Part shown: in pieces, positions 10,111-18,480 of the stretch
Numbering within the stretch: position 1 is the stretch's first letter
Layout: every line of letters starts with the position of its first letter
Origin: an uncultured Burkholderiales bacterium
Lineage (GTDB): Bacteria; Pseudomonadota; Gammaproteobacteria; Burkholderiales; Burkholderiaceae_C
Direction: 5' to 3'
DNA: 64,000 nt
Assembly (NCBI GenBank): GCA_903832625.1
Contig: CAILCI010000037.1
Span: 30,224-94,223, forward strand
Made by a program: the position numbers and the translations under genes
The notes under the pieces: model-generated
Database searches by the model: none
What the model was told of the DNA's origin: nothing
The model's input: only the letters and a program-made list of their open reading frames with translations

Positions 10111-10129
10111 TGGCCTTGGAAATAGGCCA
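10111..10129 (-). promoter_or_regulatory. Hairpin in the rpsO leader
   Basis: TGGCCT/AGGCCA form a six-pair stem with a seven-base loop, about 30-50 bases before the rpsO start. S15 represses its own translation through leader RNA structures in several bacteria, by different folds. Whether this small stem takes part is unknown. Confidence 0.35.
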
Positions 10130-10162
10130 TGCGTGCTGCTTCGCTCAATGCAAAGCCCATCA

Positions 10163-10168
10163 AGTATA
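10163..10168 (-). promoter_or_regulatory. Candidate -10 element for rpsO
   Basis: TATACT on the minus strand matches the sigma-70 -10 consensus at five of six positions and lies 83 bases upstream of the rpsO start. No good -35 hexamer is seen at the ideal spacing, so this is a partial promoter call. Confidence 0.4.
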
Positions 10169-10189
10169 GCGCAAAACAGGATTTGAGGC

Positions 10190-11452
10190 TTAAAACCTTT
10201 GCATCACGCAACGGGTGGGCTGCTGCGCCATTTCTGGCGTGAGGCTCTTGATCACCCGAAAACCGTAGCTTGAACCCTCAATGTCAAACGGCACACCCGG
10301 CTCGCCTTGGTTGTCCATCAAGCCCACCACCAAAGACTGCTGAAACTGGTGATCGGCTGCACGCATGAAGCCGCGTTGACCAAATTTGTTTACCTTCACA
10401 TGCTCCAAAGCCCGCGCCACCAAAGTGGGATCGGCGCTTTTGGCCTGCTCCATGGCTTGTACCAAGGCTTCGATCATCAAAAACATGCGCATGTGCACGT
10501 AGTCGTCCGAGGGCTGCGGAAATCGGGCTCGGAAAGCTTGGTAAAAATCTGCCGACGCCTTGCCCGGCACGTTGGGCAGCCAATCGGCCACCGCCAGCAC
10601 GCGCCCCACGCCCGACATGCCAATGGCCGCAGGTGCGCCCAGCGCGTTGCCATAAAAGGTGTAGAACTTGCCTTCAAAACCCACATCGCGTGCGGCCTTG
10701 ATGAGCAGCGTCAAATCGTTGCCCCAATTGCCGGTGATGACCGCTTGCGCCCCGCTGGTCTTGATTTTGGTGGCGTAAGGCAAAAAGTCTTTCACGCGCC
10801 CCACGGGGTGCAGCTCTTCGCCTACGATTTGGATGTCGGGTCGCAAACTGCCCAACTGCGCCCTCGCCTCGCGCTGCACCGCTTGGCCGAAACTGTAGTC
10901 TTGGCCAATCAAGTAAACGCTTTTGAGGGCGTGGTCTTGCTTTAAAACGCTCATCAAGGCCGTCATGCGCATGTCGGCATGGGCGTCAAAACGGAAATGC
11001 CAAAAGCTGCAACGCTCGTTGGTGAGCGCAGGATCAACCGCGGCATAGTTCAAAAACACGGCGCGGCGACTGGGATCGCGCTCGTTTTGTTTGTTCAACG
11101 CGTCAATCAAACCCGCCGCCACCGCCGAGCTATTGCCTTGCAAAACGTAGTTAGCACCGCCATCAATGGCAGCGCGGAGGCTGGTTAACGCCTCTTCGGT
11201 TTGGCTTTTGCTGTCATAGCGTTTGAGCACCAACTCACGCGCGCCACCGGGCAAATGCACGCCACCGCGCTGGTTGACGCGCTCGACCGCCATCACCAAA
11301 TTGCGATAAGCCGCCTCGCCGGTGTTGCCAAACGGGCCGCTCAAACCCTCGATCATGGCGAGTTGAATGGGTTGTGCCGATGCCAACCCAGCCAAGCAAC
11401 ACAAAGCCGCCCCCAAGAAGAGTTTTCGGGCAGGGTTGAAATATGGATGCAT
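10190..11452 (-). CDS. ABC-type amino-acid (branched-chain-like) substrate-binding protein
   Basis: This 420-residue secreted solute-binding protein belongs to the Leu/Ile/Val-binding (periplasmic binding protein type 1) group. The N-terminus is a classic signal peptide (basic ARK, hydrophobic [16 protein letters not shown]) with probable cleavage after ASA. The mature part begins with [19 protein letters not shown], typical of LivK-like receptors. I chose the ATG at 11452, with GAGG eight bases upstream. No permease or ATPase gene is next to it, so it is an orphan receptor here. The ligand cannot be read from sequence. Confidence 0.85.
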   Translation of the reverse strand: MHPYFNPARKLFLGAALCCLAGLASAQPIQLAMIEGLSGPFGNTGEAAYRNLVMAVERVNQRGGVHLPGGARELVLKRYDSKSQTEEALTSLRAAIDGGANYVLQGNSSAVAAGLIDALNKQNERDPSRRAVFLNYAAVDPALTNERCSFWHFRFDAHADMRMTALMSVLKQDHALKSVYLIGQDYSFGQAVQREARAQLGSLRPDIQIVGEELHPVGRVKDFLPYATKIKTSGAQAVITGNWGNDLTLLIKAARDVGFEGKFYTFYGNALGAPAAIGMSGVGRVLAVADWLPNVPGKASADFYQAFRARFPQPSDDYVHMRMFLMIEALVQAMEQAKSADPTLVARALEHVKVNKFGQRGFMRAADHQFQQSLVVGLMDNQGEPGVPFDIEGSSYGFRVIKSLTPEMAQQPTRCVMQRF

Positions 11453-11514
11453 GGAGTGAACCTCAGGCTGGAAAAAAATCACGTCAAAAAATCGCTAATA
11501 GTAATACAAATTAA

Positions 11515-12543
11515 TTATTTATCGACCAAATTCCACCTCGGCCACACATCAAACCCATAGTCGTACTGCGCCACTGCTTTGTTGGCTTGCAAGCGCATGG
11601 CCGCAGCCATGGCAATCATGGCGCCGTTGTCGGTACACAAATGCAGTTCGGGGTAATGCACGCGCACGCCGCGTTTGGCGCAGGCGGCGTTGAGTTGGGC
11701 GCGCAGTTGTCGGTTCGCGCCGACGCCGCCAGCCACCACCAAGCGTTGCAAGCCGGTTTGCTGCAAAGCGGCGAGTGACTTTTTGAGCAACACCTCCACA
11801 ATCGCAGCTTCGGTAGACGCTGCCAAATCGGCCTTGCGCGCTTGCAGTTGCTCGCCCAATTTTTGGCTTTGGGTGAGTACCGCTGTTTTGAGTCCGGCAA
11901 AAGAAAAATCCAGATCGCCGCTGTGCAGCAAGGGGCGGGGCAGCTTGAACGCCGTTGGATCGCCCTGCTCGGCCAGCTTGGACAACAGTGGCCCGCCCGG
12001 ATATGCCAAGCCCATGAGCTTGGCTGATTTGTCAAACGCCTCGCCCGCCGCGTCGTCGATGGTTTCGCCCAGCAAAGCATAGTCGCCCACACCGTCCACC
12101 CGCATGAGTTGGGTGTGTCCGCCCGAAACCAACAAGGCCACAAACGGAAATTCTGGCGCGTCGGCGCTCAAAAATGGCGACAGCAAATGCCCTTCCAAAT
12201 GGTGAACGCCCAGCACAGGTTTGCCCAGCGACGCGCCCAAGGCACAGGCCACGCCCGCCCCCACCAGCAAGGCACCCGCCAAGCCGGGGCCTCGGGTGTA
12301 GGCCACCACATCCACCTCGGTCAAGGTTTTTTCGGCTTGCGCCAAGACCTCACGCGCGAGCGGAATGACACGGCGAATGTGATCGCGGCTGGCCAACTCA
12401 GGCACCACGCCGCCATAGGCTTGGTGCATGGCAATTTGGCTGTGCAAAGCGTGCGATAGCAGCACCGGCAAGCCCGCGCTTTGGGTTTGCACCAGCGCCA
12501 CGCCAGTTTCGTCGCAAGACGATTCAATTCCTAAGATCAACAT
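11515..12543 (-). CDS. tsaD: tRNA N6-adenosine threonylcarbamoyltransferase TsaD
   Basis: This 342-residue ASKHA-fold enzyme transfers threonylcarbamoyl to A37 of ANN-decoding tRNAs, acting with TsaB, TsaC and TsaE. The start ATG at 12543 gives the family N-terminus [17 protein letters not shown]. The metal-binding motif [10 protein letters not shown] and the C-terminal [11 protein letters not shown] segment are present. The track's extra ten residues upstream are rejected. It is divergent from ybiB with a gap of only 39 bases. Confidence 0.97.
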   Translation of the reverse strand: MLILGIESSCDETGVALVQTQSAGLPVLLSHALHSQIAMHQAYGGVVPELASRDHIRRVIPLAREVLAQAEKTLTEVDVVAYTRGPGLAGALLVGAGVACALGASLGKPVLGVHHLEGHLLSPFLSADAPEFPFVALLVSGGHTQLMRVDGVGDYALLGETIDDAAGEAFDKSAKLMGLAYPGGPLLSKLAEQGDPTAFKLPRPLLHSGDLDFSFAGLKTAVLTQSQKLGEQLQARKADLAASTEAAIVEVLLKKSLAALQQTGLQRLVVAGGVGANRQLRAQLNAACAKRGVRVHYPELHLCTDNGAMIAMAAAMRLQANKAVAQYDYGFDVWPRWNLVDK

Positions 12544-12582
12544 AGCCCCCGAGTTTATGCGCTTGCGCGACAATGGCGGGCT

Positions 12583-13500
12583 ATGTCAATCAGCGCTTAC
12601 ATCAAAGAAATTGGCCGTGGCCGCGATGGCGCACGCGCGCTCACACGCGAACAAGCGGCAGATTTGATGGGCCAAGTGCTCGACCAAAACGTGTCCGATT
12701 TAGAAATCGGCGCATTTTGCTTGGCCATGCGCATCAAAGGCGAAACAGCGGCTGAAATGGCGGGCTTTTTAGACGCCGCACATGCGCGGCTCAACAACAT
12801 TCAGATCGCGCCCCATACCGATTGCGTGGTGCTGCCGAGCTACAACGGCGCTCGCAAACTACCTGTGCTCACGCCCTTGCTGGCGCATTTGTTGGCGCGT
12901 CAAGGCGTGGCCGTGGTCATGCACGGCACGCCGACCGAAAACAGCCGCGTCTCCAGCCTGTCCGTGCTGCAAGCCATGAAAGACGCTGCGTTCACGATGG
13001 CGAAAGCGCCAGCCCATGCGGTCTGCAGCGGCGAGGTGGTATTTGCGCCCACCGAGGTGCTCTGCCCCGGACTTAAAGCTTTGCTGGACGTGCGCCGCGT
13101 GGTGGGCTTGCGCAACAGCGCACACAGTTTGGTCAAGCTGATGAACCCCAGCACCAGCGCCAAAGCTTTGCTGCTGAGCAGCTACACCCACCCCGAATAC
13201 GCCGTGTCCATGGCCGAAACCTTGGCATTGACCCACACCCGCGCCCTGCTTTTGCGCGGCACCGAAGGCGAAGCCGTGGCCGATGCGCGGCGGCAACCGC
13301 AAATGGACGCCTTTGTCGCTGGCACTCGCACCACTTTGCTCGAAGCGCAAAGCGGCAGCTTGACGCAGTTGCCCGATTTGCCTGCCTTGGACGCGCAGGC
13401 CACGGCGCAGTACATTCAAGCGGTGCTGGCAGGCAACTTGCCCACGCCCGCGCCGATTGCAGCCCAAGTGCAAGCGGTGCTGAAAGCCCTGACTCTTTGA
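12583..13500 (+). CDS. ybiB: YbiB-type DNA-binding protein (TrpD2 family)
   Basis: This 305-residue protein has the fold of anthranilate phosphoribosyltransferase but belongs to the YbiB/TrpD2 group. From published work on E. coli YbiB that group binds nucleic acids and is linked to the LexA/SOS regulon. Visible features are the helical N-terminal domain ([26 protein letters not shown] split over two helices) and the glycine-poor phosphoribosyl loop [15 protein letters not shown]. It is not the tryptophan enzyme. The next gene, cobA, starts 5 bases after its stop. Confidence 0.85.
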   Translation: MSISAYIKEIGRGRDGARALTREQAADLMGQVLDQNVSDLEIGAFCLAMRIKGETAAEMAGFLDAAHARLNNIQIAPHTDCVVLPSYNGARKLPVLTPLLAHLLARQGVAVVMHGTPTENSRVSSLSVLQAMKDAAFTMAKAPAHAVCSGEVVFAPTEVLCPGLKALLDVRRVVGLRNSAHSLVKLMNPSTSAKALLLSSYTHPEYAVSMAETLALTHTRALLLRGTEGEAVADARRQPQMDAFVAGTRTTLLEAQSGSLTQLPDLPALDAQATAQYIQAVLAGNLPTPAPIAAQVQAVLKALTL

Positions 13501-13505
13501 AGCTT

Positions 13506-14276
13506 ATGAACCACCCTCACATCACCTTGGTAGGCGCAGGTCCCGGCGACCCCGAATTGCTCACCCTGAAAGCCGTCAAGGCCATTGCCAGCGCCAGCGT
13601 CTTGCTGGTGGACGATTTGGTCAGCGACGAAGTGCTCGCCCACGCCGCGCCCAGCGCCCGCGTGGTGCATGTGGGCAAGCGCGGCGGCTGCACGTCAACG
13701 CCGCAAAGTTTTATCCAAAAAATGATGGTGCAAGAAGCCCAGAGCGGCGAGCGCGTCGTGCGCCTCAAAGGCGGCGACCCATTTATTTTTGGTCGCGGTG
13801 GCGAAGAAGTCGCCTATCTGCAAAGCCACGGCATTGCGGTGACGGTGATCAACGGCATCACGGCGGGCTTGGCCGGCATGACCTCGCTCAATGTGTCGCT
13901 GACCCACCGCGATCATGCGCATGGCGTCGTCTTCATCACCGGACACGCCGCACCCGATAGCGCTCAAGCCGTCGATTGGGCGCAGCTCGCCCGCACCGCC
14001 GCGCAAGCCAAACTCACACTGGTGATTTACATGGGCATGAAAGGCGCAGCCCAGTTGCAAGCCGATTTGCTGCAAGGCATGGCCGCCAGCACGCCTGTGG
14101 CGGTCATCCATCAAGTCAGCCTGCCCGAGCAGCGCCATATCGTGTCCAGCTTGGGCGAAATGTGCGCCAGCATTGCGCAGGCGCAACTGGGCAGTCCTTC
14201 GGTCATTGTGGTGGGCGACGTCTTGCAAGGCTTGTTGCAACTGAGCCAAGCGCCACGCACAGAAAAAAGCGCATGA
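13506..14276 (+). CDS. cobA: Uroporphyrinogen-III C-methyltransferase
   Basis: This 256-residue SAM-dependent methylase makes precorrin-2 from uroporphyrinogen III, the branch point to siroheme and cobalamin. Family motifs are VGAGPGDPELLTLKA at the N-terminus, VRLKGGDPFIFGRGGEE, and GITAGLAGM. It is a stand-alone SUMT domain and not a CysG fusion. I use the ATG at 13506, three codons into the track ORF. Its stop overlaps the start of the next gene as ATGA, indicating coupling. Confidence 0.93.
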   Translation: MNHPHITLVGAGPGDPELLTLKAVKAIASASVLLVDDLVSDEVLAHAAPSARVVHVGKRGGCTSTPQSFIQKMMVQEAQSGERVVRLKGGDPFIFGRGGEEVAYLQSHGIAVTVINGITAGLAGMTSLNVSLTHRDHAHGVVFITGHAAPDSAQAVDWAQLARTAAQAKLTLVIYMGMKGAAQLQADLLQGMAASTPVAVIHQVSLPEQRHIVSSLGEMCASIAQAQLGSPSVIVVGDVLQGLLQLSQAPRTEKSA

Positions 14277-15514
14277 AAAGCTTTGACGCCATCATCGTGG
14301 GCGGTGGCGCTGCGGGCTTGTTTTGCGCAGGCGTGGCGGCGCAATTGGGCTTGAAGATTTTGCTGATCGACCACAGCGCCAAAGTGGCCGAAAAAATCCG
14401 CATCTCCGGCGGCGGCAGAAGCAACTTCACCAACCGCGAGTTGGATGTGCGCGCGCCACACACCCATTTTTTGGGCGAGAACCCCCAGTTTTGCCGCAGC
14501 GCACTCTCGCGCTACACACCGCAGCATTTCGTTGACTTGGTCAAGCGACACGGCATTGCGTTTCATGAAAAACACAAAGGCCAATTGTTTTGCGACCACA
14601 GCTCGCAAGACCTGATCGACATGCTGCTGCGCGAATGCGAGGCCAGCACCAACGGCGGGCAAGTCACGCGCTGGCAGTCGTGCAAAGTTGCAGCCGTGCG
14701 CCACCATGAGGGACAAGCGCAACGCTACGAACTCGACACCACGCAAGGCACCGTCAGCGCGGCCTCGCTGGTGATTGCCACGGGCGGTTTGTCCATCCCG
14801 CAAATTGGTGCCAGCGACTGGGGCTTTGAAATCGCCAAACAATTTGGCCTGCGCGTCGTCACGCCGCGACCGGGTTTGGTGCCGCTCACCTTTGACGCTG
14901 CGGCTTGGGCGCCCTACGCGCAGCTGTCGGGCTTGTCCTTGCCCGTGCGCCTTGAGACGGGTGACAAAAAAATACGCCAAAGTTTCAACGAAGATTTGTT
15001 GCTCACCCACCGCGGTCTGTCGGGCCCGGGCGTGCTGCAAATTTCAAGCTATTGGCAGCCGGGCGCAGACATTCGCATCAACCTCGCGCCAGAAATCGAT
15101 GTGCAAGCGGCTTTGCTGGCCGCCAAACAACATTCCAAAAAACGCATTGCCAACGAACTCAGCGCTTGGCTGCCGTCGCGCTTGGCCGACACCTGGGCCG
15201 CGCAAGACAGCGCTTGGCAGCGCCCTGTCATCGAAGCCAGCGACAAAGCCTTGGTGCAACTGGCCGAGCGCTTGAGCCGCTGGACGCTCACGCCCACAGG
15301 CACCGAGGGCTACAAAAAAGCCGAAGTCACGGTGGGCGGCGTGAGCACGCGAGACTTGTCGCAGCAGACCATGGAGTCCAAGCAAGCGGGGCTTTATTTC
15401 ATTGGCGAAGTGGTCGATATCACGGGCTGGTTGGGCGGCTACAACTTCCAATGGGCATGGGCGAGCGGCTTCGCGTGTGCACAGGGCTTGGCAGCTTCAA
15501 AAAGCCCGCTATAA
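14273..15514 (+). CDS. FAD-dependent oxidoreductase, HI0933/YhiN family
   Basis: This 413-residue flavoprotein belongs to the HI0933-like (YhiN, BaiN) family. The dinucleotide-binding motif is VGGGAAGLFCAGVAA at residues 8-22. The family motif ISGGGRSNFTN follows, and the C-terminal signature reads YFIGEVVDITGWLGGYNFQWAWASG. The physiological substrate is not established for most members. The 99-codon extension in the ORF track lies inside cobA and is rejected; the ATG at 14273 overlaps the cobA stop. The rpsU -10 box overlaps its stop codon. Confidence 0.9.
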   Translation: MKSFDAIIVGGGAAGLFCAGVAAQLGLKILLIDHSAKVAEKIRISGGGRSNFTNRELDVRAPHTHFLGENPQFCRSALSRYTPQHFVDLVKRHGIAFHEKHKGQLFCDHSSQDLIDMLLRECEASTNGGQVTRWQSCKVAAVRHHEGQAQRYELDTTQGTVSAASLVIATGGLSIPQIGASDWGFEIAKQFGLRVVTPRPGLVPLTFDAAAWAPYAQLSGLSLPVRLETGDKKIRQSFNEDLLLTHRGLSGPGVLQISSYWQPGADIRINLAPEIDVQAALLAAKQHSKKRIANELSAWLPSRLADTWAAQDSAWQRPVIEASDKALVQLAERLSRWTLTPTGTEGYKKAEVTVGGVSTRDLSQQTMESKQAGLYFIGEVVDITGWLGGYNFQWAWASGFACAQGLAASKSPL

Positions 15515-15515
15515 T
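15488..15515 (+). promoter_or_regulatory. Sigma-70-type promoter for rpsU
   Basis: TTGGCA (15488-15493) and a perfect TATAAT (15510-15515) are separated by 16 bases. The -10 hexamer covers the TAA stop of the upstream flavoprotein gene. A transcript would begin near 15522, giving a leader of about 118 bases before the rpsU start. Confidence 0.8.
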
Positions 15516-15535
15516 GCTAGGCTTTGCTGGCAAAC

Positions 15536-15566
15536 CCCCGACGGCCTGATCAACTTAATGTCGGGG
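15536..15566 (+). promoter_or_regulatory. Hairpin in the rpsU leader
   Basis: CCCCGAC pairs with GTCGGGG around a 17-base loop, just downstream of the predicted transcription start. It may stabilise the leader or mediate feedback by S21. The role is unknown. Confidence 0.45.
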
Positions 15567-15639
15567 AAGACCGCAGACACGGCTCCCAAGCACGATCTTC
15601 TTGTGAACCCTCTGTTTGCACATTCGGAAACATTGTTTA

Positions 15640-15852
15640 ATGACCACCATTCGCGTAAAAGAAAACGAACCGTTTGACGTCGCTCTGCGCCGCTTCAAAC
15701 GCACCATTGAAAAATTGGGTCTGTTGACCGACTTGCGTGCGCGCGAGTTCTATGAAAAGCCAACAGCAGAGCGCAAACGCAAAAAAGCGGCCGCCGTCAA
15801 GCGCCACTACAAGCGTGTGCGCAGCATGCAATTGCCCAAGAAGCTGTATTGA
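15640..15852 (+). CDS. rpsU: 30S ribosomal protein S21
   Basis: This 70-residue basic protein of the small ribosomal subunit takes part in translation initiation. The family sequence is clear: [36 protein letters not shown], and the basic C-terminus. The track's eight upstream residues are rejected; the ATG at 15640 gives the normal start. It has its own strong promoter and a terminator downstream. In many proteobacteria rpsU leads into dnaG and rpoD; here only yqeY follows. Confidence 0.97.
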
Positions 15853-15880
15853 TCAGCCCCAGCGTTCGCTGGTAAAAACA

Positions 15881-15913
15881 AGCTCGCTAGGGACGCCTCA
15901 GCGGGCTTTTTTT
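15881..15913 (+). terminator. Rho-independent terminator after rpsU
   Basis: AGCTCGCTAGG pairs with CCT-AGCGGGCT (one bulged base) around GACG, followed directly by seven T. It separates rpsU from the downstream yqeY gene, probably as a partial terminator. Confidence 0.85.
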
Positions 15914-15947
15914 ATTCCCATTTTCATTCCCTCACACTGGATTCACC

Positions 15948-16409
15948 ATGAGCCTCAAAGACCAAATCACCGAAGACATGAAAACCGCCATGCGCGCCAA
16001 AGACACAGCACGCTTGGGCGCGATCCGCTTGTTGCAAGCCGCCATCAAACAAAAAGAAGTCGATGAACGCGTGACTGTGGACGACGCCATGGTCATCGCC
16101 ATCGTGGACAAACTCATCAAGCAACGCAAAGACTCGGTGGACGCTTATGTCAAAGCTGCGCGTCAAGACTTGGCCGACATTGAAATTGCCGAAATGAAAG
16201 TGCTCGAAGTCTATTTACCCCAACGCCTCTCGGGCGAAGAAATCACGGCCGCCGTGCAAGCCATCGTCGCGCAAGTCAGCGCCGAGCTGGGCCGCGCAGC
16301 CGCAGCGGGCGACATGGGCAAGATCATGGGCGCAGTCAAAACCCAATTGGCAGGCAAAGCCGACATGGGCTTGGTCTCGGCAGCGGTCAAAGCAGCGCTG
16401 GCGGGGTGA
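15948..16409 (+). CDS. GatB/YqeY domain protein
   Basis: This 153-residue cytoplasmic protein of the YqeY family is related to the helical tail domain of the amidotransferase GatB and is often found next to rpsU. The pattern KDQITEDMKTAMRAKDTARLGAIRLL at the N-terminus (split over two helices) and EVYLPQRLSGEEI in the middle are typical. A role in transamidation-linked tRNA recognition has been suggested for the family but is not proven. The length is normal. Confidence 0.93.
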   Translation: MSLKDQITEDMKTAMRAKDTARLGAIRLLQAAIKQKEVDERVTVDDAMVIAIVDKLIKQRKDSVDAYVKAARQDLADIEIAEMKVLEVYLPQRLSGEEITAAVQAIVAQVSAELGRAAAAGDMGKIMGAVKTQLAGKADMGLVSAAVKAALAG

Positions 16410-16410
16410 T

Positions 16411-16434
16411 CTAAAAATTACTAGAACTTTTTAG
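16411..16434 (+). promoter_or_regulatory. A/T-rich inverted repeat after yqeY
   Basis: CTAAAAA and TTTTTAG form a seven-base inverted repeat with a ten-base spacer, one base after the yqeY stop. It could be a weak terminator for yqeY or an operator for the cassette that follows. A poor -10-like TAAGAT lies downstream. Confidence 0.4.
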
Positions 16435-16452
16435 CTATTTGTTTTAAGATTT

Positions 16453-16478
16453 CCTCTCGCCAAAAAATTGGCCAGAGG
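16453..16478 (+). promoter_or_regulatory. Hairpin that pairs with the ribosome-binding site of the small proline-rich ORF
   Basis: CCTCT and GCCAA on the left pair with TTGGC and AGAGG on the right around a loop of four A, with one C-C mismatch, ten pairs in all. The right arm AGAGG is the only plausible ribosome-binding site for the ATG at 16486, seven bases further on. If it folds in the mRNA, translation of the cassette would be held off until the stem opens. Confidence 0.65.
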
Positions 16479-16485
16479 ATGTTGA

Positions 16486-16584
16486 ATGAAGCAAGCCAGC
16501 GAGACTGTTCCCGTCAAGGCCAGCGTGCCACCCAAACGCCCGCCACCTCCCCCACCCCCAAGAAACGCGAAAGGCCAATCATGA
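16486..16584 (+). CDS. Small proline-rich peptide, 32 residues, unknown function
   Basis: This ORF is too short for the track. It encodes 32 residues with a basic, proline-rich middle (PPKRPPPPPPP) and a short polar tail, and has no signal peptide or membrane helix. Support for it being real comes from an AGAGGA ribosome-binding site seven bases before its ATG. Its TGA stop also overlaps the ATG of the next gene as ATGA, a typical coupled pair. The overlapping frame in the track (from 16479) is the alternative N-terminus of the next gene and looks less likely. No function can be assigned; a partner role for the next membrane protein is inferred. Confidence 0.6.
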   Translation: MKQASETVPVKASVPPKRPPPPPPPRNAKGQS

Positions 16585-17045
16585 ACAACCCACGCTACGA
16601 AACGCTTTTTTCAATTCGTTATGCGATTCGCGTGCATGAGAGAAGCTTGGCTTTTTGGGGCGCAATGGCAAATTTGCTCAAACTCATGTCAATCTTGAGC
16701 GGGTCAGCGGCCCTGATGTCGGTGGTCGGCGCTGAATCCAACACGGCTGTGTTTTTGGGGCTGGCGTTTGCTTTTTTCCAGGCACTTGAGTACAGCTTTC
16801 ATCCCACGGACAAAAGATACCAAGCGCTGGTTCAACGCAAAGTATTTGCCCAGTTGTACGCCAAACAAGCCAAATTCGACGACCAAGCGCTTGAAACGAC
16901 TTACCGTGAATTGGTTGCCGAAGATGAAACCACGCCCTTGAACGCCCTCAAAGAACTGGCCTACAACGATGTGGTCAAAGAACAAGGCAGCGACGAGTCG
17001 TATTGCTTTGCCAACAAGCATGTCTTCATGGCTGCACTGAGCTAG
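16581..17045 (+). CDS. Two-TM membrane protein resembling SLATT-type effectors
   Basis: This 154-residue protein is of unrecognised family. It has a short basic N-terminal helix (SIRYAIRVHERSLAFW), two hydrophobic helices at about residues 28-50 and 56-73, a turn with HPTDKRYQAL, and a long charged helical tail facing one side of the membrane. This layout resembles SLATT domains, two-TM proteins predicted as pore-forming effectors in nucleotide-linked defence systems. The match is by shape, not proven homology. The start at 16581 overlaps the stop of the small proline-rich ORF. No nucleotidyltransferase partner is present nearby. It is convergent with pmbA. Confidence 0.55.
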   Translation: MNNPRYETLFSIRYAIRVHERSLAFWGAMANLLKLMSILSGSAALMSVVGAESNTAVFLGLAFAFFQALEYSFHPTDKRYQALVQRKVFAQLYAKQAKFDDQALETTYRELVAEDETTPLNALKELAYNDVVKEQGSDESYCFANKHVFMAALS

Positions 17046-17048
17046 GGC

Positions 17049-18440
17049 TTAACTCCCCGCAATCTTCATGCGGTTGATGAGCACAGAACCCACGGTTTTG
17101 GCACCCATCGTGTATTCGTCGGCACCAATGGCTTCTATGCCTTGGAACATGTCTTTCATGTTGCCTGCGATGGTGATTTCTTGCACCGGAAACGCGATGC
17201 GGCCTTTTTCCACCCAAAAGCCGCTGGCTCCGCGTGAATAGTCGCCGGTCACGTAATTCACGCCTTGGCCCATCATTTCTGTCACGAAGAGACCCGTTCC
17301 GAGTTTGCGCAACATTTCTTCCAGATCGTCGCGCTCTTGGGTTTGGCGCGAGCGCATGACCAAGTTGTGCGAGCCGCCTGCATTGCCCGTGGTTTTCATG
17401 CCAAGTTTGCGTGCTGAGTAAGTACTCAAAAAATAACCTTCAACCCGGCCTGCGTTCACCACTTTGCGCGCTTTGGTGACGACGCCTTCATCATCAAAAG
17501 GCGAGGAACCTTTGCCGCGCAACACATGCGGGTCTTCCAAAATATCGAGGTGTTTGGGAAACACTTTCTTGCCCAAGGAGTCGAGCAAAAACGTGCTTTT
17601 GCGATAGAGCGCACCTCCGCTGACGGCTTGCACAAAGCCGCCCAGCAAGCCTGCCGCCACGGGCGATTCAAACAACACCGGACATTGTGTGGTGGCGATT
17701 TTTCGGGCTTTCAAGCGGCTTAATGCGCGCTCTGCGGCGTAGCGCCCGACCTGCTCAGGAGAAGCCAATTCATCGGCCGAACGCATGGAGCTGTACCACG
17801 CATCGCGCTGCATTCCGTCGCCTTTTCCCGCAATGGGTGCAACCGAAATGCTGTGCCGCGAGCTGGCATAGCCGCCGCGAAAACCGTGGGTGTGGGCGCT
17901 GAAAAAATGGCTGTGCTGCGCCGACACGCCAGCGCCTTCGCTGTTGGTGATGCCCTTGGAAGTTTTGAGCGCAGCGGCTTCGCAACGCAAGGCGAGTTGC
18001 GCGGCATCTTCGCTGCTGATGTGCCAAGGGTGGTACAAATCCAAATCGGGATGATGCTGGGCAATGTCTGCTTCATCGGGCAAGCCAGCGACCGGGTCTT
18101 CAGCGGTGAAGCGTGCAATGTCATAGGCCGCTTGCACTGTGCGTTCAATGGCGGCGCTTGAAAAATCTGAGGTGCTGGCGTTGCCGCGTCGGTTGCCCAC
18201 ATACACCGTCACACCCAGCGATTTGTCGCGGTTGCGCTCCACATTTTCAAGCTCGCCTTTGCGCACCGACACGCTCAAGCCGTAACCTTCTGACACATCA
18301 ATGCCTGCGTTGGTCGCGCCTAATTTTTTGGCGTGCTGCAAGGCGAAGTCGGTTAAGTCTTCAAACTGTGAGCGGCTGTGGCTAAAGCCATGCGGCGTGG
18401 TTTGGGCGGAGGGTGTGGCGGTGTGGGTGGCTTTGCTCAT
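17049..18440 (-). CDS. pmbA: Metalloprotease PmbA/TldE homologue
   Basis: This 463-residue protein is the TldE/PmbA partner of the TldD-TldE complex. The complex degrades unfolded peptides and matures microcin B17-type and CcdA substrates in E. coli. TldE itself lacks the HExxxH motif, and none is visible here. Family segments include KKLGATNAGIDVSEGYGLSV in the N-terminal half and the C-terminal end DEYTMGAKTVGSVLINRMK. I use the ATG at 18440, rejecting ten extra track residues. TldD is not in the window. It is divergent from darP. Confidence 0.93.
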   Translation of the reverse strand: MSKATHTATPSAQTTPHGFSHSRSQFEDLTDFALQHAKKLGATNAGIDVSEGYGLSVSVRKGELENVERNRDKSLGVTVYVGNRRGNASTSDFSSAAIERTVQAAYDIARFTAEDPVAGLPDEADIAQHHPDLDLYHPWHISSEDAAQLALRCEAAALKTSKGITNSEGAGVSAQHSHFFSAHTHGFRGGYASSRHSISVAPIAGKGDGMQRDAWYSSMRSADELASPEQVGRYAAERALSRLKARKIATTQCPVLFESPVAAGLLGGFVQAVSGGALYRKSTFLLDSLGKKVFPKHLDILEDPHVLRGKGSSPFDDEGVVTKARKVVNAGRVEGYFLSTYSARKLGMKTTGNAGGSHNLVMRSRQTQERDDLEEMLRKLGTGLFVTEMMGQGVNYVTGDYSRGASGFWVEKGRIAFPVQEITIAGNMKDMFQGIEAIGADEYTMGAKTVGSVLINRMKIAGS

Positions 18441-18480
18441 ATCGGCGGCTATGATACTTGGCTTACACATTTACATCTCT

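Noticed and set aside
16479-16580. Longer N-terminus for the two-TM protein starting at 16479
   Set aside because: The extra 34 residues are low complexity and overlap a better-supported small ORF in another frame with a good ribosome site and an ATGA junction.
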